In this document: in pieces, positions 10,831-22,400 of the stretch
Numbering within the stretch: position 1 is the stretch's first letter
Layout of the letters: each line of letters starts with the position of its first letter
Assembly (NCBI GenBank): GCA_029204225.1
Contig: CM055112.1
Location: forward strand, 21,890,578 to 21,954,577
Source: Diphasiastrum complanatum
Lineage: Eukaryota; Streptophyta; Lycopodiopsida; Lycopodiales; Lycopodiaceae
Direction of reading: 5' to 3'
DNA length: 64,000 bases
Notes under the pieces: generated by a model
Database searches by the model: none
The model's input: only the letters and a program-made list of their open reading frames with translations
What the model was told of the DNA's origin: nothing
Position numbers and translations under genes: made by a program

Positions 10831-11491
10831 CTAAGGTGAGAGGTGCTCTTGAGTTGCTTTGTCCGAGTATCTTGGGGATTCGTCAGAATCAGCCAACAAA
10901 GCTACAAAAGATTGACCCAAGTAACGCTTTCCATAGAACATGTTGTACATGAACGCCCTTTCAAACACATTGCACGGAGTCAAGCACACTCTGTTATGCA
11001 CTTCAGAAGATCCCAGCTTCACATAAAGCTCTTTCCCAAGCTCAAGATCGTCAGTTTTAACATTGTGCTATGCAACTTGGAATGAGACTTTCCGAAATCC
11101 TTCAAACAGTAGCCTACCATACCATGGAGTGTATGCAAACCCTTATGTGTGAGTGTCTTGCACATGACCAGAGTTCTTGCTAGTGCTTGCACATCCCAAC
11201 CCAACTGGTGCTTAATCTGTTGGCACTGGTGGCCATGATTCGACATGTCATTTGAAAATGCAAGTGCAGTAGTGTGCCTCCCCTCTCCAAAGCACACACC
11301 CCAGCTACACATTTATCTGTCAGAAACTGTTGCAACAAAGGTAGCAAGCGAACGTCAACGTCACCCCCTCCACAACCAATGGTGATGCTAAGTTCCAAGT
11401 ACTTCATGTTTGGCGAATTCATCTTTTTCACCTTCGATAGTGGCCTCCCACGCCCACGACCTGGATGTTTAGACGTGCTTCCGGCGTCCAT
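10831..11491 (-). pseudogene. HUH (Rep-like) endonuclease, frameshifted transposon relic
   Basis: Three minus-strand frames carry consecutive parts of one protein. Piece one (11491 to about 11210) starts at an ATG. It has an AT-hook-like GRGRGRP (residues 11-17), a beta-strand region LELSITIG resembling Rep motif I, and HLHFQ at residues 76-80, the His-hydrophobe-His metal-binding motif. Piece two (about 11210-11030) has GWDVQALARTLVMCKTL and then VGYCLKD; its Tyr (codon 11111-11109) and Lys fit Rep motif III (YxxK). Piece three (about 11030-10831) has NRVCLTPCNVFERAF and a stop. By family knowledge such enzymes nick one DNA strand through the tyrosine for rolling-circle-type transposition or replication. 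No helicase domain follows, which argues against Helitron or geminivirus Rep and for a small single-tyrosine element such as a Replitron. Two frameshifts make it inactive. Confidence 0.65.
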
Positions 11492-11584
11492 AGGTGTATT
11501 CTACATTCAGAAGAAAGAAAATGTTTTGAAGAGGCAACAAGCAGCAGAGAAGGCAGGTAGAGTGCAACAGTAGCACCAGCTCAG

Positions 11585-12830
<1,246 letters not shown>

Positions 12831-12914
12831 TACATTTTCCATGTAAGCAGCTATACTTCACTATACTGATGGACAAAGATATGACTATGGTCACAACGTT
12901 AGGTACTAGAGCAC

Positions 12915-13325
12915 TTCCGTGCTATATTAGCCCCCATGGATGTCTCATAACTGTTTTTCGAGAGCCCAAACACCGAACAACTTGGGCAAATTCATGCCAT
13001 TCAAGTGTACCATTGTCAAGCTCTATATGAGTACATGACCTTACAAACAACACTGGGACATCGGATGCAAGCGAATTTAATTACATAAAAAAATACAAAT
13101 TCATGTCTATTCTTAACGTACATAAGATCAGACCATTCTAATCACTATTAGTTATTACCTTTAGAGGAAGAAATTTCAGTATAATCATGCTTGGATGAGA
13201 CTTCCTGTAGTAACGAATAAGGCTACCCACCATATTGGTGCAGTTTCGTATAGCATCATACCTGAATGATAGACGACGTCATCTCTTGAAAATTATCCAT
13301 CTTCAGCTGTCTTAACAAATCACCT
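12915..13325 (-). pseudogene. Exon-like coding relics, family unknown
   Basis: The minus strand shows three protein-like stretches. The first is LLRQLKMDNFQEMTSSIIQ, followed by a GT donor (about 13325-13264). The second contains SLIRYYRKSHPSMIILKFL and ends in AAG before GTAATA (about 13250-13155). The third contains LDNGTLEWHEFAQVVRC (about 13060-12915). The first two are adjacent but in different frames. They could be exons of a decayed gene. I do not recognise it, and the order is inferred from orientation only. Confidence 0.3.
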
Positions 13326-13329
13326 ACGT

Positions 13330-14280
13330 GCTAGAAGATTCAAACCGAAAGTATTGTGTTAAGCGTAAAGTACTTCTGTCACCCTCATAGTCATTGACAA
13401 TAGTTAACCCATCATTTTGCCACAGATTATTTACTCATCATTTAGCTTATTCAAGAGCAGTTCATTTCCCACAGCATCCACAACATACCGATAATCATAT
13501 TCTGTGTATACGTCTTCTCAAAGAAACAATCAAACCAAGCATTCTTCAAGTTACACTCTTAGAAGCCAATCTACTCCTTATCAGAGGCAACAATCATCAT
13601 AGTTTGTATCATACAACCGTAGCAATCATCCAGAGCAACCAATTATAGCAAGAAACAACCAATGGAATAGCAGGAATGCTCTTATCAATCACATATAAGC
13701 ATTCATCATTGCAATCATTGGAATCCATAAGTAAAGACAGCAGTCCATCGCACTGTTTCCATCCTTATATACTGTAAAAAGCATGGAATAATGCATGCAT
13801 GCAAGGCCATGCTTTATTGCAGTATCAGTATGGATTTAATACTCAGAAAGCAGCACTGGCTAGTGGCCCATTCTGCTACACAGATAGCGCTGGTCAGTGT
13901 CTACTAATCACACATAATCAGTGATACTTACAGTATACACCTGGATCGCCCCCCAGCGCCAACTATAAATCAATCAGTGATAGAAAAAATACCTATACAG
14001 GTGCCGACTTCTGCTCTTTGAGGCAGCGCTTGATTGTAAGGATGCCGAATCACAGTTTTGCAAGCCAAAACTCGCTACTACACAACGGTAATCACAACAA
14101 GTTGTAAACATTCATTCCTAATCGTAAAGTACAACACAAAACCCTCATTATTAGCGAGCTAGCATTCTTCTCACCTTAGGTTGCAGTATCATTCACATGA
14201 TTGTACTTCCAGTAGCATTCACGAGTATTCCTCTTCAATAGCAATCACCGTAAAGAAAAGCACCAATAGAGTAGGGCTGA
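13330..14280. other. Intergenic DNA, no gene recognised
   Basis: Only a short plus-strand frame (13394-13648) without recognisable motifs; no terminal repeats seen. Confidence 0.45.
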
Positions 14281-14400
<120 letters not shown>

Positions 14401-14418
14401 AAGAAAGTATGAGGGAAA

Positions 14419-14694
14419 ACTTAGAATTTGCTTTGCACAGGAACACAGATCATGCTACATAGTAACACAGACAGAAAATCACTCTCCTCAGCAAGCTCAC
14501 ATAGCAACTATACTTATCAAAATGAAATTACACTATACATATAGTTGTTCACTCAGGCAACCCATGCATGACCCAGGTTGCCATTGGCGGGACGCGTGTC
14601 CCGTCGACTTGCCTCGTGGCGAGGCCAACTGGTCCTTATCCACTGATAGGACCCACAGTACAGTAACACAGTGATTCTAACTTTAATTCTAACT
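14419..14694 (-). repeat. 3' LTR of the outer copia element
   Basis: 276 bases. Read on the minus strand it begins AGTTAGAATT and ends AATTCTAAGT, an imperfect inverted repeat without the usual TG...CA ends. A purine tract (minus strand CTTTAAGGGAGAG, 14695-14707) precedes it. Confidence 0.9.
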
Positions 14695-14747
14695 CTCTCC
14701 CTTAAAGTAGAGTCACTTTTTATACATTCATATACATAGCTTTAAAG

Positions 14748-16136
14748 TCAACAAACTTTAAATACAGAAAGTTTTGATCTAAACTTATCAAACTTTTCTC
14801 CAGTAAGTGGCTTAGTGAAAATATCAGCTAGTTGTTCTTCTGTGCTACAATGAACAACATGAATTTCATGACTCAACAGCCTCTCACGTATGAAGTGATA
14901 TTGAATCTCAATGTGTTTAGTTCTCGCATGGAACACTGGATTCTTTGCTAGCTGAATGCCACTCTGACTGTCGCTATGTAAAGTCGTGGGATTTTTCTGC
15001 TTCATGCCAATTTCTTCCAAGATTTGTCTCAACCATATAGCTTCTTGTGCAGCACTACACATTGCCTTATACTCTGCTTCTGTGGTGGAAAGAGCAATTG
15101 TACTTTGCTTCTTACTAGACCAGGAAAAGCAATTACCACAAAACTGGAATATATATCCTGTGGTGGATCTACGATCATCATAGTCACCTCCCCAGTCCGC
15201 ATCCACATAGCCACACAAGTCAGGTAAACCATCATGCTTCCTGTAAATCAAGCCATACTCTGAAGTGCCTTTCACATAACGCAAAATGCGTTTAGCTGCT
15301 TTCCAATGCATTTTTGTAGGTGCTGCCATAAACTGACTTACAATGCCAACAACATAGCATATATCTGGTTCAATAGGAGTGTTTACTGGTTTGCAATCCT
15401 GCAACCTAAACCTGTGCAGCAACTCTTTGACATACTTCACCTGTGTTAAACCCACTTCATGTCCTTTTTGCCACACTTCTACTCCAAGGCAGTAATGCAT
15501 CAGGCTGAGATCCGTCATCTCAAATTGTTCCATGAGGTCTTTCTTGATGATGTCTATCATCCCTTGATTATTTCCCGTAATAATCAAGTCATCAACATAA
15601 AGAGCAATCAAAGCAACCATACCATCAAAGCATAAGACATATAGATTTGGATCAGAATGTGTTCTCACCATCCCCTTTGAATGAAAGTAGGCATCAATCC
15701 TGCTATACCACGCACGTGGTGCTTGTTTAAGACCATAAAGCGCTTTCTTCAAGCGACATACTTTATTTTCCTGTCCTTTTGTTACAAAGCCTTCAGGTTG
15801 ATCCATGAACACTTCTTCTTCTAACTCACCATTTAGAAAAGCAGATTTCACATCCATCTGATGCAAAGGCCAACCAAAATGTGAAGCTAAAGCAATAAGT
15901 AGACGTAGAGTATTCCACTTACACACCGATGCAAAGGTCTCCTCATAGTCAATGCCTTTATTTTGTGCGTACCCTTTGATTACCAATCTTGCTTTGTGCT
16001 TTGATATGCTTCCATCTGCATGGTACTTAGTTCTGTATACCCATTTGCAGCCAATGGGTTTCTTGCCAACTGGTGGTTCTACTAAGTCCCATGTGCTATG
16101 CTTAGCAATTGTCCATATCCTCTCCCATGGCTCCAA
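14748..16136 (-). pseudogene. Outer copia reverse transcriptase / RNase H
   Basis: A 462-codon open frame covers most of the RT and RNase H of the outer element. Visible landmarks are CKWVYRTKYHADGSISKHKA, AFLNGELEEEVFMDQPEGF, the catalytic LYVDDL, and RNase H motifs YVDADWGGD, TEAEYKAM, HSDSQSG and ARTKHIE. After NTPIEP it jumps straight to DICYVVGIVSQFM, so the usual stretch with SLMY/TRPD is missing (about 40 residues lost). Catalytic residues survive, but the deletion and loss of fusion to the rest of the polyprotein make activity unlikely. Confidence 0.9.
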
Positions 16137-16695
16137 ATGTCATCATCCTTCGCTTCACCATAAGTCGAAGGTTCTTTACTTTGAATAATGCTGGATAACA
16201 GAGCATAATTTTCTTCATACCTTTCAGGTAGTATCTTCTCTCTTGTTGATCTTTGTAGCTCTCCCTGGTTAGATGATCCTGGAAAGTCATCTATATCGCG
16301 ACTCTCCATCAATCTCTCAAACCACTTAGGGAGCTTTCTGTCAGGTGATCGGCTTCTTGGTGAAAATGTATCCCACGGTACATCTTTCTCCTTGCTTTTG
16401 TCACCTGCAATTTCAATCCTTCTTGCACCAAAAGGTTTGTCCCTACCTCTCTAACCTGTTTCTTGAGGTTGAGTAGTAGTATCTTGAGATGTATCCTCAT
16501 GTTCATCACTCGAAAGGTCAATGAATGGATCATCATCAGGTGGTATCCTCACTATACCATTTTTTCTACTGGATGTGTCTATCTTCTCAGCATCTTCGTC
16601 TTCATACATCTTGGATTCATTAAAGATAACATCTCGGCTTATATGGATTTTGTTTTCAACTGGATCAAAACATCTATAGCCCTTCACGCGATCAT
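16137..16695 (-). pseudogene. Outer copia integrase-RT linker, frameshifted
   Basis: Three overlapping minus-strand frames carry linker sequence: GYRCFDPVENKIHISRDVIF (from 16687), acidic DDDPFIDLSSDEHEDTS, and then LPERYEENYALLSS just before the RT. Reading them in order requires frame changes, so the polyprotein is broken here. Confidence 0.75.
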
Positions 16696-17867
16696 CATAT
16701 CCTAGGAATATGCACTTGATAGCTTTTTACATCAAGTTTACGTCTCTCTTCCTTAGGAATATGTACAAAGACCTTACATCCAAAGATTCGCAAGTGGTTC
16801 ACCTTTGGCTTCTTCTTTGTGAATGCTTCCTCAGGTGTTATTTTTGGTATGGCAATGGTAGGACTTCTATTTTGAAGATAGACTACCGTGCTACATGCTT
16901 CTGACCAAAAATCTTTTGGTAATTTCATCTCAACTAGCATAGATCTGGCACTTTCCACAATCGTACGATTTTTGCGCTCAGCTACACCATTGAGAGCAGG
17001 AGTATGAGCTTGCGTAAATTGTCTTTTAATCCCACATTGATCACAAAGATCATTGAAGTCATTAGACTTATACTCACCTTCACTATCTGATCTTAGTCTT
17101 GTCTGATCTTCGACCAAGTTTTTGAAGTTCTTGAAGTTCTCAAAAGCATCTGATTTCTTCTTCAAGAAGTAGATCCACGTCTTACGTGACATATCATCAA
17201 TAAAGGTCATGAAATAGAAGGCTTTTCCTAAGGACATGGTCCTCATAGGCCCGCATAAATCTGTGTGGATTAAATCCAGGATGTTCTTTGCTCTTGCAAC
17301 ACCCCCTTTATTGAATTTCTCTCGATGCTGCTTCCCATATATACAAGATTCGCACATCGATTTCAAGTGATCTTCTATGGTAGGCAGTCCTGTTACCATC
17401 TCCAATTTTCTCATCAAACTAAGGCTTCCCAAGTTCAAGTGACCAAGCCTCTTGTGCCACAACTCAGTTTGCGAAGGAACGGATGATACAAGTCCATGTT
17501 GTCCCTTGATTGTAGCATTCAACCTGTACAATTTTGTATTGGGCTCTCTTACTCCATTCGCAATAACTTTGAACTTTTGGTTCGCATCCTTCACAAAGCA
17601 ACAATCATGGGCGAATTCTACTTTCAACTTTTGATTAGTAATGACTCTAACATAAAGTAGATTTTTTTTCAAACCTGGTATGTAAAGTACCTCCCTGATC
17701 ATCCTGCTTTTGCCATCAGGCAGTTGGATTGAAACTGTGCCTATCCCCTTGACCATGCACACTTCACCATTTGCTTGTGAAACAGATGTTCCATTATCCA
17801 ACACCTTCAAACTACTGAACCAGTTCTTGTTACCTGTCATGTGTCTTGTGGCTCCTGAGTCAATATA
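16695..17867 (-). pseudogene. Outer copia protease and integrase
   Basis: On the minus strand the aspartic protease motif DSGATRHMTG is preceded at once by an in-frame TAG (QDDQA-stop-YIDSGA). Then follow the gag-pre-integrase region (LWHKRLGHLNLGSLSL, CESCIYGK) and the integrase core: IHTDLCGP, SDSEGEY in place of the usual DNGGEY (the second Asp may survive as D-S-E-G), and PALNGVAERKNRTI with the catalytic Glu. The frame ends inside the integrase C-terminus (RIFGCKVFVHIPKEER). Confidence 0.85.
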
Positions 17868-18036
17868 CTATGCTTGATCATCTTGATTAGATGACAATGC
17901 AGATATGAAGATGCTAGAGTCTTCAATCTCACCTTCATCGACAAGGTTACCTTCTTGTTTTGGTTTCCCCTTGCCTTGTTCCGCCAGGAATTTGCGACAT
18001 TCACTCTTCCAATGACCATTTTTACCACAATGGAAG
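17868..18036 (-). pseudogene. Outer copia gag, distal part after the insertion
   Basis: Minus-strand continuation of gag: CGKNGHWKSEC, the distal half of the CCHC zinc knuckle, then GKGKPKQEGNL and an acidic tail up to the stop before the protease. The proximal half lies at 24350-25085, beyond the inner element. Confidence 0.85.
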
Positions 18037-18898
18037 TGTTGAAAATTGTCACTTCTCACTTGACATTGGTTCATGTAAATATTGATCAAACATTAGAATA
18101 TGTTGATGATATGATTTCACACGTGTGGAGCATGTTCCCATGTGTGAAAGGATGTACTTTTCATGTTTGTATATATCCAAATTGATTTTGTATCATTCTA
18201 GTTAGTGTGAACATGAAATGACTAGTTTTTAGTCAAGTTGACTAGTCACCTACAAATTAGCTTTTCCTTGCATGTGCATGAGTAAATGCTCCCACATGGC
18301 AAGTGGATGTTCACATGTGTGTATAGAGTACTAGAAGATAAGAGTTGACCATTTTCCTTAGATCCTATTTTGTAGGGAATATTCCTATATTCTAGGAGAC
18401 TAGCTTTTTGGATTTTAGTCATATTCTAGAAGGTCAACTATTGGATAAGGATCAAGGATGGATCAAATGGATAGATATGAGTGATGTGGCACTCTTCACA
18501 CGTGTGAAGGCCTGCTGGACTGTACCAGACTCATGGATGTACTTGATCCATAAAAGGATCATCATTTTGCTAAGAAAATTGATGAGACTTTTGCACTCTA
18601 CACTTTTGTGAGATTTCTAGTCATTTGTCTTGTGATTTTTATGCATGATTGCTATCTAGTATCATTGTACTTGTTGTTTCAGGTGCAGGCCGTACAGTGG
18701 ACAGTACTCCACACGTGTGAATCCGCTCTCACTAAAAAATGATGTGTTGATCCATTGCTCTTGCTTAAATCCAAGTGTAGTGAATCTAGATCAAGATCTA
18801 ATGTGTAGAACTTGATAGATTCATTGATTAAGCAACCAATAACTCTCTATGATTGTAAAGTACAATCATTATTGTCCTAAAAACTGTAAAATTTATCA
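18037..18898 (+). repeat. 5' LTR of the inner copia element
   Basis: TG...CA ends. It contains three palindromic CACACGTGTG-type boxes (CACGTG cores at 18120, 18499 and 18712), with a fourth in the leader at 19074. The second and fourth are flanked as TTCACACGTGTGAA. CACGTG is the G-box/ABRE core bound by plant bZIP and bHLH factors. A short open frame inside the LTR is not a gene. Confidence 0.93.
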
Positions 18899-18910
18899 TG
18901 GTATCAGAGC
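18899..18910 (+). other. Primer-binding site of the inner element
   Basis: TGGTATCAGAGC matches the 3' end complement of plant initiator Met tRNA and touches the LTR end. Confidence 0.92.
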
Positions 18911-19493
18911 TAAGTAAGAGAGTGATCATTGAATCATAAATCTTGTAAAGATCATTGGCAAAATTTGTTTTTTGGCCAATACTAGTGAGGGCGAGTTCTT
19001 CTAGAGTGATAGCTTGTAATCATTTGGATCAAAACGACTTGGAGGCTGTGTATGTACTTTTCACACGTGTGAAACCGTACAGCAACTTTCAATTCAAGTT
19101 ACTTTGTGTTTTTTGGTCCCAAAATCACAATACTAGTTCATTTTTGGTGCTTTTTGAAGCATAGTATTGATCTAGATTCATTCTAACTAATGCCTATGAC
19201 CAAATAGTGTTTTGGATCATTGAAGCATTTCTTTTTAGAGTCTAAGATCAGATCTAAGAGGCTGATTTGTTCAGATCCTTAGTTGAAGTGAAATCTCTAA
19301 GAAAAGTGTAAAGCAATTTTTTTTGTGAGAGTGAAAGCTAGAAATTTTTGGTAAGATATTTGAGTATCATTCAAGCTTGTGTGTTAGTTTGATAGAGACA
19401 AGCCTATAGGCATTCTAGTAAGCTTTAGGCCACTTCATAGATCTTTTAAAATTCAAAAATCTTTGTGATTTTTAAAAGAGCATTCATTCTAAA

Positions 19494-22400
19494 ATGTCAT
19501 CCATGGGTGGATATTTGATGGAACCAAGTGAGAGACTCACTTCCACAAATTATTCCATTTGGAAAGTGAGAATGGAATCACTCCTAGTGATCCATGATCT
19601 ATATGACATAGTTCAAGGAGTAGAGGAAGAGCCTCAAACTCCCCAAGAACAAGCCAAATACAAGAAGAGAGCAAGATTAGCTCTACATTGCATAAAGTTA
19701 AATGTATGCAATGACCTCTTGAAAGAGGTGTCTTCTTGTACCTCATCCAAAGAGGCTTGGGATTCATTAAAGAGCATTTATGAATCCAACAATACTTCAA
19801 GAATCCTCATGCTAAGAAATCAAGTTTTCCAAAGCATGAAAGGAAGTGGAGAGAGTGGACAAGAGTATGTTCTTAGGATCAAATCTCTTAACAAGGAGTT
19901 AAGTGCAATAGGAGAGAAGATCCAAGATCAAGAACTAGTACAAATCATTTTGAATGGTCTAAGTGATGAGTTTACCAACTTAGTCCAATCATTTGCCATT
20001 CAAGACTCTCTTCCATCCATTGAAAAGTTGCACAATGTTCTTGTGGCCGAGGAGAGTAGGCTTCTACACCTCAAGACAAGAATGGATAGCATGTCACTTA
20101 ATGGAGGAGAGGAGAAAGCTAACTTTACATCTAAAGGCAAGAAAAAGCAAAATCCATTCAAGAAAAATCAAGGCAAGGAGGCCGAGATGAAGAATGGAGG
20201 ATCTACCTCCAAAGGCAAAGTGAAGAACAAGGCAAAACTAAAGTGTTTCTTTTGTGGAAAGAAAGGACACTTTGCCTCAGAATGCTACTTGAAGAAGAAT
20301 CAACAAGCCAAAGGAGATCAAGGGAACATTGCTCAAGAGGAAGAATATGAGGATGGATTCAACACATCCTTAATGGTTGCATCTACACCAACTTCAAGTC
20401 AAGACACATGGTGGATAGATAGTGGGGCTAGTTCCCACATGTCCTTTAACAAGCATTATTTTTCTACTCTTCTATCTTGTAATGACTCTAAGAAGTCAAT
20501 ATACACTGCTAGTGATCAAGCATGCAAGATAGATGGCATAGGATCTATACCTCTTTGTTTAGGCACATCTAAAAGGATAGATCTAGATAATGTTTTGTAT
20601 GTTCCTACCATTTCAAGAAACTTGCTTAGTGTAGGACAATTAATGGACAATGGACTAGATGTACATTTCAAGAATGGAGTTTGTTCCATCTTGAAAAATG
20701 ATAAGTGCATAGCTAGTGGCATTAAGCAAGGTAGACTTTTCAAGTTGGATGCTAATGTTGCAAGTGAAAGTGTGAACTTGGCTAGGGAGGAGCTAACTCA
20801 AGTGGAGCTTTGGCATAAGAGATTAGGCCATCCTAATCTTCAATCTATGGAGTCAATGGCAAGCAAGGAACTAGCTCTCGGCCTACCAAGAGCTTTCAAG
20901 AAGTGTGGAAAAATGTGTGAGGCATGTGGCCTTGCAAAGTCACACAAATCTTCTTACAAGAAATCTTCATCAAGATCTCTCTCTCCCTTGGATCTCATAC
21001 ATTCTGATGTACATAGTTTTTCACATGCAAGTAATGGAGGTGCCTTGATGTATGTAACTTTTATAGATGATTGTACTAGATTCACATGGATTGAGTTACT
21101 ATCAAAGAAAAATCTTGTTTATGAAGCTTTCATTAAGTTCAAGTCTCTAGTAGAGAAACAACTTAGTACTTCTATCAAAGCACTAAGATGTGATAATGGA
21201 GGAGAGTACACCTCCAATAAAATGAAAGACTTTTGTGAGATCAATGGTATTAAGTTACAATACACTTGTTCCTACACCCCTCAACAAAATGGGGTGGCCG
21301 AGAGGAAAAATAGGAGTCTATGTGAGTGTGCAAAGTCCTTGAGGCTTGATGCATCACTTCCCATCTCATTTTGGGGAGAAGCCATAACATGTGCTAATTA
21401 TTTGTGTAATAGACTTCCTAGTAGTGCTATAGATGGGATCTCACCTTATCAAGCCTTGTTTGATAAGAAACCCAATGTAAAATATTTTAAGATCTTTGGA
21501 TGTACTTGTTATGTACACATTCCTTTGGAGACTAGAAGGAAAGAAGATGCTACCTCCTTCAAAGGAATCTTTGTTGGCTATGGAGAAAATAGCAAGGGAT
21601 ATAGGATATATGATCCTACATCCAAGAAAGTAAAGGTAAGCAAGGATGTACTTTTTGATGAGTCACAATTTGCTAAGAGCTTGTCAAATGGATCTAACCC
21701 ATTGTGCATTGAAGATCTTGACAAATCCGAGGAGGATCTTGACAAACCCGAGGAGGATCATGACAAACCCGAGGATGGAGATTTGGATCCAAGTCAAAAG
21801 GGGCCAAGAAGATCATCAAGGAGCAAGGCCGAGCCCTCAAGGCTTACCTATGTGGACAAGGGAAAGCAAAAGGAAGGCTCTACATCTTCTACCTCTTACT
21901 CTTTTTTAGCTACATTGATTGAAGAACCATCATCTTTTGAAGAAGCATGTAAATCTAAAGTTTGGAGAGATGCAATGCAAGTAGAGTATGATGCATTAGA
22001 AGAAAATCATACTTGGAATCTTGTAAATCTTCCAAGAGGAAAGAAACCACTTGCATGTAAGTGGATTTATAGAATTAAGTACAATCAAGATGGATCTATT
22101 AGTAAATACAAAGCTAGGCTTGTTGCTAAGGGATTTCTTCAAATAAAAGGATTGGATTATGAAGAAACATTTGCACCTGTAGCTAAGCTTGTAACTATTA
22201 GATTAATCATTTGCATTGCTACTTTGTTCAAATGGGATCTCTACCAAATGGATGTGACAAATGCCTTCTTGAATGGCTTCTTAGAAGAGGAAATCTACAT
22301 GATGCAACCCGAGGGCTTCATCAAGATTGGTGAGGAGCAAAAGGTGTGCTACTTAAGGAAGAGCCTATATGGCTTGAAGCAAGCACCTAGAGCTTGGTAC

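Noticed and set aside
10831-11491. Integrated geminivirus-type Rep
   Set aside because: Motif order fits the HUH superfamily, but there is no Walker-bearing helicase region and no coat-protein-like frame nearby; a transposon relic is simpler.
18408-18611. 67-codon frame, present twice (also 23859-24062)
   Set aside because: It lies inside the two LTRs of the inner copia element.
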